NCBI GenBank assembly: GCA_036562265.1
Contig: DATCKS010000037.1
Span: 1-10,092, forward strand
Direction: 5' to 3'
DNA from: DASVDK01 sp036562265 [NCBI: Thermodesulfobacteriota bacterium]
GTDB taxonomy: Bacteria > DASVDK01
Length of the DNA: 10,092 nt
The notes below the pieces were generated by a model. That model saw nothing but the letters and a program-made list of their open reading frames with translations, was not told the DNA's origin and did no database searches. Shown here piece by piece: positions 1 through 6,339 of this stretch (position 1 is the first letter of the stretch; every line of letters begins with the position of its first letter). The position numbers and the translations under genes are program-made.

Positions 1-237
1 CGGCAGAAGGCGGCCGAGGCGGAGAAGCAGCGTCTCGCGGAGATCGAGCGGCAGAAGGCGGCCGAGGCGGAAAAGCAGCGGCTGGCCGAACTCGAGCGGC
101 AGAAGGCCGAGGCGGAAAAGCAGCGGCTGGCCGAACTCGAACGGCAGAAGGCGGCCGAGGCGGAACGGCAGCGTCAGGCCGAACTCGAGCGGCAAAGGGC
201 CGCCGAGGCCGAGCGGGCCCGGCAGGCCGAACTCGAG
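1..237 (+). repeat. Five tandem 45/48-nt coding repeats in the TolA rod
   Basis: Five head-to-tail copies start at 1, 49, 97, 142 and 190. Each encodes a variant of RQKAAEAEKQRLAELE. Four copies are 48 nt (16 codons). The third is 45 nt because one Ala codon is missing. Copies 1-3 are nearly identical at the DNA level (cggcagaag start), while copies 4-5 have drifted towards Arg-rich versions (ERQRQ, ERARQ). The pattern suggests in-frame expansion and contraction of the periplasmic rod. Confidence 0.9.
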
Positions 238-729
238 CGGCAGAGAGCCGAGGCCGAGCGGCGAGAGCGGCTCGCGAAGCTCGAGGAGGAGCGGGCCCGC
301 ATCCGCGAGGAGGCCGAGCGGCAGCGGGCCGAGGCCGAGCGGCGAGAGCGGCTCGCCAAGCTCGAGGAGGAGCGGGCCCGTATCCGCGAGGTGGCCGCGC
401 GGGCGGCGGCGGCCAGGGCGGCCGAGGAGGCGCTCAAGCTCAAGTTCCAGGCGTACTATGACAACGCGCACCGGACGATCAGCGGGTTCTGGATCGTCCC
501 CGAATGGGTTCGCCGCCGGGACGTCGAAGTGCGGGTGAGCCTCACCGTCGCGCGCGACGGCCGGATCCTCGCGACCGCCATCGAGAAGCGGTCGGGGTTC
601 GCGGACCTCGACGAGTCGGTCATCCGGGCCGTGGAGAAGGCCCGGCAGGCCGGCCTGCCGCCGCTGCCGCCGGAGTACACCGAGGACACGCTCGAGTTCG
701 GGCTCATCTTCAACCCGTCCACGTCGTAA
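1..729 (+). CDS. tolA: TolA-like protein, C-terminal part (5' end outside window)
   Basis: The reading frame is open from base 1 to the TAA at 727-729, so 242 C-terminal residues are visible and the N-terminus lies upstream. Visible residues 1-135 are an uninterrupted Glu/Arg/Lys/Gln/Ala-rich, almost certainly helical rod built from tandem repeats. Residues about 148-242 form a TonB/TolA-type C-terminal domain, with a central stretch reading as VSLTVARDGRI followed by a helix and an LPPLPP segment. In the known family, TolA is anchored in the inner membrane by one N-terminal helix; the rod crosses the periplasm and the C-terminal domain contacts TolB/Pal. The position just before tolB (GTG 16 nt downstream) supports TolA over a TonB paralogue. 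The membrane anchor, and TolQ/TolR if present, cannot be seen. The identity of the C-terminal domain rests on fold-level resemblance and context. Confidence 0.85.
   Translation, partial: RQKAAEAEKQRLAEIERQKAAEAEKQRLAELERQKAEAEKQRLAELERQKAAEAERQRQAELERQRAAEAERARQAELERQRAEAERRERLAKLEEERARIREEAERQRAEAERRERLAKLEEERARIREVAARAAAARAAEEALKLKFQAYYDNAHRTISGFWIVPEWVRRRDVEVRVSLTVARDGRILATAIEKRSGFADLDESVIRAVEKARQAGLPPLPPEYTEDTLEFGLIFNPSTS
238..396 (+). repeat. Duplicated 81-nt coding repeat in the TolA rod
   Basis: Two adjacent copies begin at 238 and 319, with an 81-nt (27-codon) period. Each encodes a segment beginning RQRAEAERRERLAKLEEE and ending ARIRE. Over the compared 78 nt I count five differences: aga/cgg, gcg/gcc, cgc/cgt and gag/gtg codons. 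Three of these four codon changes are synonymous and one turns Glu into Val. This repeat unit differs from the 48-nt unit upstream, so the rod grew by two separate duplication modes. Confidence 0.88.
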
Positions 730-745
730 GCCGGGGGTGCCGCCC

Positions 746-2101
746 GTGAGCCGACGCGCCATTCTCATCCCGCTCCTTGCCGCCGCCTGGCTCCTCGCGT
801 CGGCCGCGCCCGGGCGCGCGCAGGACGGCAAGGTCTACATCGAGATCAACCCCTCGGACCAGCGGCGCCTGCCGATCGCGGTCGTGGACTTCGTCAACGC
901 CACGCCCGGGCCTGGCGGCGCCGACCCCTCGGCCGGCAAGACGCTCGCGGAGGTCGTCGCGAAGGACCTCGAGTTCACCGGCCTCTTCCGGATCCTCGAC
1001 CCGGCCGGGTTCATCGAGGACCCGAAGAAGCAGGCCGTCCGCCTTCCGGACATCGACTTCTCCGACTGGACGATGGTGGGGGCCGAGGCGCTCGTGAAGG
1101 GCCGCTACCGCGTGGACGGGCAGGCGCTCCAGGTGGAGGCGTACCTCTACGACCCGCTCCAGCAGAAGCAGCTCCTCGGCCGCGAGTACAGCGCGGAGGT
1201 CTCGGCCCTCAGGCGGGTCGCCCACCGCTTCGCCTCCGACGTGCTCGAGGCGCTCACCGGCGAGCGTGGCGCCTTCGATACGCGGATCGCCTTCGTCTCG
1301 ACGCGCACCGGGACGAAGGAGATCTACGTCATGGACTACGACGGCCACAACGTCCGGCAGGTCACGCAGACCCGGTCCATCAACCTCGTGCCGAGCTGGT
1401 CGCCCGACGGCCGGAAGCTGGCGTTCGTCTCGTTCATGGAGCGCAACCCCGACCTCTTCTTCCTCTCCGTGGCGGACGGCTCGCTCCTGCGGCTCAGGCT
1501 CCCGTTCACCTGGCGCGGCTCGTTCAACGGCGGCGCCTGGTCCCCCAGGGGAGACCTCTTCGCCTTCGGCGCGAGCCGCGAGGGGAACTCCGACATCTGG
1601 ATCATGAACGTCGACGGCAGCGGCCTCAGGCAGTTCACGAACCACTTCGCCCAGGACGTGGCCCCGGCGTTCTCGCCCGACGGCCGCCAGATCGTCTTCG
1701 TCTCCGATCGGGGCGGCAGCCCCACCCTGTACGTGGCCGACGTGCGCGGCGGCGAGGCCCGGCGTCTGGTCTACGAGGGGAGGAACAACTACTCGCCCGC
1801 CTGGTCGCCCAAGGGCGACCGCATCGCCTTCATCTGCCAGAACGACCGTGGGCGTGCCGACGTCTGCGCCATCAACCCCGATGGCACGGGGCTTGCCAGG
1901 TTGACGAGCGAGGGATCGAGCGATTCCCCGACCTGGTCGCCGGACGGGCGCTTCCTCGCCTTCGAGTCGAACCGCGACGGCGTCCGGCGGATCTACATCA
2001 TGAACGCGAACGGGGCCAATCCCCGGCGCGTCGTCCCTGTCGGGCTCGGGGGCCAGGGCGAGGACACCGCGCCCGCCTGGTCGCCCCGAACCGGAGAGTA
2101 A
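746..2101 (+). CDS. tolB: TolB, periplasmic beta-propeller of the Tol-Pal system
   Basis: TolB is the periplasmic component that binds Pal and the TolA C-terminus, helping outer-membrane constriction at division. From GTG 746 the protein has 451 residues, close to the family's usual 430-450. It starts with a Sec signal peptide (MSRRAILIPLLAAAWLLA..., probable cleavage after PGRA). An N-terminal alpha/beta domain follows (about residues 26-150; LPIAVVDF strand), then a propeller with repeated PD40-type blades: SWSPDGRKLAFVS, AWSPRGDLFAFG, AFSPDGRQIVFVS, AWSPKGDRIAFI, TWSPDGRFLAFES and a last AWSP. An in-frame GTG at 737 would add three residues. I prefer 746 because a GGGGG run (733-737) then lies 8 nt upstream. 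The gene follows tolA by 16 nt and precedes pal by 15 nt, so it is co-transcribed with them. Confidence 0.96.
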   Translation: MSRRAILIPLLAAAWLLASAAPGRAQDGKVYIEINPSDQRRLPIAVVDFVNATPGPGGADPSAGKTLAEVVAKDLEFTGLFRILDPAGFIEDPKKQAVRLPDIDFSDWTMVGAEALVKGRYRVDGQALQVEAYLYDPLQQKQLLGREYSAEVSALRRVAHRFASDVLEALTGERGAFDTRIAFVSTRTGTKEIYVMDYDGHNVRQVTQTRSINLVPSWSPDGRKLAFVSFMERNPDLFFLSVADGSLLRLRLPFTWRGSFNGGAWSPRGDLFAFGASREGNSDIWIMNVDGSGLRQFTNHFAQDVAPAFSPDGRQIVFVSDRGGSPTLYVADVRGGEARRLVYEGRNNYSPAWSPKGDRIAFICQNDRGRADVCAINPDGTGLARLTSEGSSDSPTWSPDGRFLAFESNRDGVRRIYIMNANGANPRRVVPVGLGGQGEDTAPAWSPRTGE

Positions 2102-2116
2102 GGGAGGAGCACGGCC

Positions 2117-2773
2117 ATGCCACCGACGCGTGCCACGTCGATCGTCCTCGTCGCTGTCGTCGTCCTTGCCGCCGGCTGCGGCGGCCGGCGGTCGGACACC
2201 ATCCAGGCGGCCGACCTGCCGCGGATGAACGAGGGTCAGGCGTCGCCGGCCGGTCCCGGCGCCACGGGGCCCGGCGGCGTCGGCGCGCCGGAGGACCCCA
2301 TCGCCGGCCGCGCGCTCGAGGGGGCGCCGACCACGACCGCCCCGGGCGGCGCGCTCCCCGGGGAGCAGGTCGCCCTCGGCCCGACGGTCGACAGCCCCGC
2401 GGGCCCGGTGCAGGAGGTCGAGGCGCTTCGGGACGTCTACTTCGAGTTCGACTCGGCGTCGCTGACCGACAGCGCACGCGAGGCGCTCAACTTCAACGCC
2501 AACTGGATGCAGCGCTTCCCCGGGACGCGGGTCCTCATCGAGGGGCACACCGACCAGCGGGGGAGCACCGCCTACAATCTCGCGCTCGGCGAGCGACGCG
2601 CCATCGCGGCCCGCGACTATCTCGTGTCGCTCGGCATCGCGCGCGAGCGGCTTCAGACCATCTCCTACGGCAAGGAGCGGCCGGTCGATCCGGGGCAGAA
2701 CGAGGCCGCGTGGGCGAAGAACCGCCGTGCGCACTTCGTCGTCATCACCCAGTCGTCCGGCGCCGCCCGGTAG
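2117..2773 (+). CDS. pal: Pal, peptidoglycan-associated lipoprotein
   Basis: Pal is an outer-membrane lipoprotein that grips peptidoglycan non-covalently and is released or relocated by TolB. The 218-residue protein starts at ATG 2117, with the strong SD AGGGAGGAG (2101-2109) overlapping the tolB stop. A signal peptide ends in VLAAGC, with lipidated Cys21. Residues about 25-103 are a long Pro/Gly/Ala-rich linker, longer than in E. coli Pal. Residues about 104-216 are a complete OmpA_C domain: DVYFEFDSA, IEGHTDQRG, YNLALGERRA, ISYGKERP and KNRRAHFVV. By analogy with characterised OmpA/Pal domains, Asp146 (in GHTD) and Arg161 (15 residues on, in GERR) should contact diaminopimelate. Both are present, so the domain should be functional. 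Confidence 0.97.
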   Translation: MPPTRATSIVLVAVVVLAAGCGGRRSDTIQAADLPRMNEGQASPAGPGATGPGGVGAPEDPIAGRALEGAPTTTAPGGALPGEQVALGPTVDSPAGPVQEVEALRDVYFEFDSASLTDSAREALNFNANWMQRFPGTRVLIEGHTDQRGSTAYNLALGERRAIAARDYLVSLGIARERLQTISYGKERPVDPGQNEAAWAKNRRAHFVVITQSSGAAR

Positions 2774-2774
2774 G

Positions 2775-2803
2775 TAGGACGGCTCCGTCCTAAGGAGGGA
2801 CGC
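2775..2803 (+). promoter_or_regulatory. Two overlapping hairpins at the cpoB ribosome-binding site
   Basis: Directly after the pal stop, TAGGACGG (2775-2782) and CCGTCCTA (2785-2792) form a perfect 8-bp inverted repeat. In RNA this gives at least a 7-bp stem with a 4-nt loop. Its right arm also matches a second partner: CGTCC (2786-2790) is complementary to GGACG (2798-2802), with the SD core in the loop. The two stems exclude each other. The cpoB SD, TAAGGAGGG (2791-2799), has near-ideal complementarity to the 16S 3' end and lies 4 nt before ATG 2804. Regulation is inference; the complementarity is seen directly. Confidence 0.5.
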
Positions 2804-3700
2804 ATGCGGACCGCCATCCTCGCCGTCGCCGCGTTCGGTCTGGTCGTGGCCGGCTGCCAGTCGTTCCCCGGCGACCAGAACCGCCAGCTCCAGAGCGACA
2901 TCCAGCGCCTCGACCTCCAGGTGCGACAGCTCCGGCAGGCCGGAGGTGCCGGCGGCGAGCTGTCGCGCCGAATCGAGGCGGTCGAGCGGAACGTGCAGCA
3001 GCTCGGCCAGCAGCTCGCCCAGCTCCAGCGGCTGCAGGCCGACCTGACGGCGCGCTACGACGCCATCCGTCAGGATCAGATGACGCTCACCGGCCGCTTC
3101 GACGAGACCAAGTACCTCGCCCAGCGGCTCTCGCAGGACCAGGAGCAGGTCCAGAAGATGAGCGCGCAGCTCGCCGCGATGGACCAGCGGCTGCGGCAGC
3201 TCGCCCAGGACCTCGACGCCCTGCGCCGCGCCGAGGGCGAACGGCAGACGGCCGCGCGCACGCAGCCCTCGCCGGCGGTGCAGGCCCCCTCGCCGGCGTC
3301 CGCCCGGACGCCGGCCGCGCAGCCGGCCGAGGCGCTCTACCAGGAGGGCTTCGAGCTCTTCAAGAAGCGCGAGTACGCGAAGGCGCGCGAGAAGTTCCAG
3401 CAGTTCCTCAAGGCGAACCCGAACTCCGACTTCGCCGAGGGCGCCATGTACTTCATCGCGGAGACCTACTTCGCGGAGCGCGACTACGAGAACGCCATCC
3501 TCCGCTACGAGGAGCTGCTCGTGCGCTTCCCCAAGGGGCGCCGGGTGCCGGCGGCGTTGCTGCAGCAGGGCTTCGCCTTCAAGGAGCTGGGCGCGCCGAA
3601 GGACGCGCGCATGGCCTTCCAGAAGATCCTCGAGGCCTACCCCAACTCGACCGAGGCGACGCTCGCCAAGGTCGAGCTGCCGAAGCTGCCGGTCCAGTAG
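2804..3700 (+). CDS. cpoB: CpoB/YbgF, Tol-Pal-associated coiled-coil and TPR protein, predicted lipoprotein
   Basis: This 298-residue protein closes the classic tol-pal gene set. In E. coli, CpoB is periplasmic, binds TolA and PBP1B and coordinates peptidoglycan synthesis with outer-membrane constriction. An N-terminal signal (MRTAILAVAAFGLVVAGC) carries a lipobox with Cys18 followed by Gln, so this version is predicted to be lipid-anchored, unlike the soluble E. coli protein. Residues about 28-145 are a Gln/Arg/Leu-rich coiled coil, longer than the short E. coli trimerisation helix. Residues 146-173 are an Ala/Pro linker. Residues 174-298 hold three TPR units (ALYQEGFELFKKREYAKA..., AMYFIAETYFAERDYENAI..., ALLQQGFAFKELGAPKDA...). 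ATG 2804 has an excellent SD. The gene lies 30 nt after pal and just ahead of the PBP gene. Confidence 0.94.
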   Translation: MRTAILAVAAFGLVVAGCQSFPGDQNRQLQSDIQRLDLQVRQLRQAGGAGGELSRRIEAVERNVQQLGQQLAQLQRLQADLTARYDAIRQDQMTLTGRFDETKYLAQRLSQDQEQVQKMSAQLAAMDQRLRQLAQDLDALRRAEGERQTAARTQPSPAVQAPSPASARTPAAQPAEALYQEGFELFKKREYAKAREKFQQFLKANPNSDFAEGAMYFIAETYFAERDYENAILRYEELLVRFPKGRRVPAALLQQGFAFKELGAPKDARMAFQKILEAYPNSTEATLAKVELPKLPVQ

Positions 3701-3730
3701 GGCGGGCGAGGGGAGGGGCGGGCCATCGCC
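3700..3730 (+). promoter_or_regulatory. G-quadruplex motif overlapping the SD and a possible ATC start of the PBP gene
   Basis: The mRNA-sense strand carries five G-runs in 23 nt: 3700-3702, 3704-3706, 3710-3713, 3715-3718 and 3720-3722, with spacers of 1, 3, 1 and 1 nt. This meets the standard (G3+N1-7)4 quadruplex pattern and begins on the last base of the cpoB stop. The same purines (GGGGAGGGG, 3710-3718) are the only well-placed SD-like sequence near the PBP start. They sit 6 nt before ATC 3725, a rare bacterial initiator, which is in frame and would begin MARRRPSRRVVRR. Confidence 0.5.
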
Positions 3731-3754
3731 AGGAGGCGTCCTTCGCGCCGCGTC

Positions 3755-6082
3755 GTGCGGCGGGTCGTCGGCTACGCCGCGCTCGCGGTCGGGCTCGCGG
3801 CGATCGCGCTGGGGATCCAGACCTTCTACCTGTACACGGTCGTCACGGGCCGCCTCGAGGCGATCACCTGGAAGCTGCCGTCCAAGGTCTTCGCCGCGCC
3901 GGTCGCCCTCTACCCCGGCGTCGACGTCGCGCGGCTCGACCTCGCGGGGAAGCTCCGCCGGCTGAACTACCGGCCCGCGCCGCCGACCGGCCCGCTCGAG
4001 CCGGGCCAGTACCGTCGCGGGCCGACCGGCCTCGACCTCTACCTCCACGACACGCCCTACCCCGGCCGCCCCGACGGGCCGTCCCTCGTTCGCCTGGAAC
4101 TCGCGGGGCAGGTCGTGACGAACGTGCTCGACCCGAGCACCGGCGACGAGCTGGCCGTCGTCGAGCTCGAGCCCGAGCTCATCACCGAGCTGTTCGACAC
4201 GACCCGCGAGGACCGCACGCTCGTCACCTTCGACCAGCTCCCCGCGGCGCTGGTCGACGCCCTCGTCGCCATCGAGGACAGGCGGTTCTACCAGCACTTC
4301 GGCCTCGACTGGCGGGGCATCGCGCGCGCCGCCTACCGGAACCTCCGGGCGTGGCGGATCGCCGAAGGGGGGAGCACCCTCACCCAGCAGCTCGTGAAGA
4401 ACGTCTTCCTCACCGAGGAGCGGACGTTCCTCAGGAAGGTCAACGAGGCGATCATCGCCGTCATGCTCGAGCGCCGCTACTCGAAGCGGCAGATCCTCGA
4501 GTTCTACGCGAACGAGGTCTACCTCGGCCAGGCCGGGCCGACCGCCATCCACGGCTTCGGCGAGGCCGCGCGCCACTACTTCGGCAAGGACGTGTCGAAG
4601 CTCACGGTGGGCGAGTCCGCCTTGCTCGCCGGCATGGTGCGCGCCCCCAACGCGCTCAACCCCGCGGTGAACCCGAAGCGGGCCAAGGCGCGCCGCAACG
4701 TGGTCCTCGAGCGGATGCTCGACGTCGGCGTCCTCACGAAGGCCGACTACCTCGCGGCCCTGAGCGAGCCGGTGGACGTGAAGCCGGCCGTGGTGAAGGG
4801 CAACGACGCCCCCTACTTCGTCGACTTCCTGCGGGCGCAGCTGCACGAGATCTACCCCAGGGAGGTCCTCACCTCCGAGGGGCTTCGCGTCTACACGACG
4901 CTCGACCTCGACCTCCAGCACCGCGCGCAGGCCGCGCTCGACCGCGGGCTCGAGAGGCTCGAGCGGCAGTACCCGAAGCTTCGCCGCGACGACCCCGCGA
5001 AGAGGCTCCAGGGGGCCGTCATCGTCCTCTCGCCGCAGACCGGCGCCATCCGCGCGATGGTCGGGGGGCGGGAGTACGGCAGAAGCCAGTTCAACCGCGC
5101 GACGCAGGCGAGGCGCCAGCCCGGCTCCACCTTCAAGCCGATCCTCTACGCCGCCGCGTTCTCGCCGGGCGAGAACGGCGCGCCTCCCCCCTTCACGCCG
5201 GCGACGATGGTCGACGACACGCCCCTCACGCTTAAGGTCGGCGACACGACCTGGCGGCCCGTGAACTACGACCGGAAGTTCCGCGGCCGGGTCTCGGTGC
5301 GCACGGCGATCGAGCAGTCGCTCAACGCCTCGGCCGTGCGGGTGGCCCTGGAGACGGGCCTTGCGCGCGTGATCGCCACCGCGCGCGCCCTCGGCATCGA
5401 GAGCCCGCTCAAGGAGGTGCCGGCGCTCGCGCTCGGCGCCTCCGAGGTGACGGTCCTCGAGATGGCGAGCGCCTACGCGACGCTCGCCAACAGCGGCCTC
5501 AGGTCCCGGCCCATCGCCGTGCGCGACGTCACCGACCGCGCCGGCACCGTCATCGAGCGGCGCGCCTACGAGCTCGAAACCGCGCTGCCGGCCGAGGTGG
5601 CCTACGTGGTGACGCACGTCCTCGAGGGGGTCCTCGACCGCGGCACCGGGGCCTCCGCCCGCCGCATGGGGCTCGAGGGGGCCGCCGCCGGCAAGTCGGG
5701 CACGACCAGCGACTACCGCGACGCCTGGTTCGCCGGCTACACCCCCGAGGCGGTCGTGATCGTCTGGGTCGGCTTCGACGACGGCACCCCGATCAACCTC
5801 ACCGGCTCCCAGGCCGCGCTGCCGATCTGGGTCGAGATCATGCGCGAGGCCCAGGGGGGCCGCGCCGCCGGGCCGTTCCCCGTGCCGCCCGGCGTCACGC
5901 TCGCGACCATCGACCCCGCGACCGGCTTCCTCGCGACCACCGCCTGCCCCGATCGGCTCGAGGAGGCCTTCGTGGCCGGCACCGAGCCGACCGGCACCTG
6001 CCCCATCCACCCCGGCGCCGCCGTGGCCCGTCCCGGCGAGCGCGGCGGTCTCATCCGCTGGATCAAGGAGCTGTTCAGGTAG
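3755..6082 (+). CDS. Bifunctional class A penicillin-binding protein, PBP1B-like (glycosyltransferase GT51 plus transpeptidase)
   Basis: The protein polymerises lipid II into glycan strands and cross-links them in the periplasm. From GTG 3755 it has 775 residues. It has a short basic N-terminus, one membrane helix (about 5-28), and a region about 30-125 (LPSKVFAAPVALYPG, LRRLNYRP) resembling the UB2H/regulatory region of PBP1B. A GT51 domain (about 150-330) follows, with motifs EDRRFYQHFG (catalytic Glu174), GGSTLTQQLVKN and NEVYLGQ (Glu254). The transpeptidase (about 375-690) has the STFK nucleophile Ser458, SLN (522-524) and KSGTT (647-651). A C-terminal tail carries two Cys in CPD and CPIHPG contexts. 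All catalytic motifs are intact. The start is uncertain: the frame is open from 3701, GTG 3755 has an SD-like AGGAGG 18 nt upstream (too far), and ATC 3725 is better placed. The position behind cpoB suggests co-regulation with Tol-Pal. Confidence 0.95.
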   Translation: MRRVVGYAALAVGLAAIALGIQTFYLYTVVTGRLEAITWKLPSKVFAAPVALYPGVDVARLDLAGKLRRLNYRPAPPTGPLEPGQYRRGPTGLDLYLHDTPYPGRPDGPSLVRLELAGQVVTNVLDPSTGDELAVVELEPELITELFDTTREDRTLVTFDQLPAALVDALVAIEDRRFYQHFGLDWRGIARAAYRNLRAWRIAEGGSTLTQQLVKNVFLTEERTFLRKVNEAIIAVMLERRYSKRQILEFYANEVYLGQAGPTAIHGFGEAARHYFGKDVSKLTVGESALLAGMVRAPNALNPAVNPKRAKARRNVVLERMLDVGVLTKADYLAALSEPVDVKPAVVKGNDAPYFVDFLRAQLHEIYPREVLTSEGLRVYTTLDLDLQHRAQAALDRGLERLERQYPKLRRDDPAKRLQGAVIVLSPQTGAIRAMVGGREYGRSQFNRATQARRQPGSTFKPILYAAAFSPGENGAPPPFTPATMVDDTPLTLKVGDTTWRPVNYDRKFRGRVSVRTAIEQSLNASAVRVALETGLARVIATARALGIESPLKEVPALALGASEVTVLEMASAYATLANSGLRSRPIAVRDVTDRAGTVIERRAYELETALPAEVAYVVTHVLEGVLDRGTGASARRMGLEGAAAGKSGTTSDYRDAWFAGYTPEAVVIVWVGFDDGTPINLTGSQAALPIWVEIMREAQGGRAAGPFPVPPGVTLATIDPATGFLATTACPDRLEEAFVAGTEPTGTCPIHPGAAVARPGERGGLIRWIKELFR

Positions 6083-6089
6083 CTCGGCC

Positions 6090-6120
6090 CGCGACGCCTG
6101 CGTCCCGGAGCAGGATCGCG
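6090..6120 (+). terminator. Terminator-like hairpin after the tol-pal-PBP operon
   Basis: Eight bases after the PBP stop, CGCGA (6090-6094) pairs with TCGCG (6116-6120), and CCTGC (6097-6101) pairs with GCAGG (6110-6114). These 10 bp are separated by a small 2x1 internal loop and close on an 8-nt loop. No T-tract follows, so this is not a classical intrinsic terminator. It could be a 3' stability or Rho-linked structure. It is the best end-of-operon candidate before the next gene. Confidence 0.35.
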
Positions 6121-6179
6121 AGAACCCCGTACACGCGCCGGCTCATCAGAGGGCGATCACGAGCCGTGCGCTCGAGTAC

Positions 6180-6202
6180 TGCCGAATCGGGATGATCGGG
6201 CA
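6180..6202. promoter_or_regulatory. 23-bp imperfect dyad, possible activator-binding site
   Basis: The bases follow the symmetric pattern TGCC-N2-ATC-N5-GAT-N2-GGCA, centred at 6191. This is about 125 nt upstream of the start point predicted from the sigma-54 core at 6292-6306, which is a usual distance for enhancer-binding proteins of the NtrC family. It does not match the NtrC consensus. By a rough estimate, one dyad of this quality could arise by chance in this intergenic stretch, so it is only a candidate. Confidence 0.2.
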
Positions 6203-6291
6203 GGAAGCCGGCAGGGCCTCGACGACTCGGGAACCGACGGGGTCACGTCTCGACCACGACCACGCTCGAAACCCGATCCCGGGTCCGGAAC

Positions 6292-6306
6292 TGGCACCAG
6301 CCTTGC
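6292..6306 (+). promoter_or_regulatory. Sigma-54 (RpoN) promoter core
   Basis: TGGCAC (6292-6297), five bases, then TTGC (6303-6306) is an exact match to the -24/-12 consensus TGGCAC-N5-TTGC, with the invariant GG and GC dinucleotides at correct spacing. The predicted transcription start is near 6317-6318, leaving a leader of about 22 nt that contains the SD GGAGGGG (6327-6333) before GTG 6340. Orientation, spacing and position all fit the gene downstream. Sigma-54 transcription always needs an activator ATPase, and none is encoded in this window. Confidence 0.75.
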
Positions 6307-6339
6307 GGCCTGCCGCGCACCGGAACGGAGGGGCGACTC

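Noticed and set aside
1-396. CRISPR-like or satellite repeat array
   Set aside because: The repeats are contiguous, in frame and encode a regular charged helix. There are no unique spacers between them.
710-6010. A 5.3-kb open frame on the minus strand, antisense to tolB, pal, cpoB and the PBP gene
   Set aside because: Its translation is low-complexity Arg/Gly/Glu/Leu/Val-rich sequence with no recognisable domain. It mirrors well-supported genes on the other strand and results from rare A/T at third codon positions, which removes stop codons.
6271-6284. Small inverted repeat ACCCG-ATCC-CGGGT just upstream of the -24 element
   Set aside because: Only five base pairs in a very GC-rich context. 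It is too short to call an operator, although its position next to the promoter was noted.
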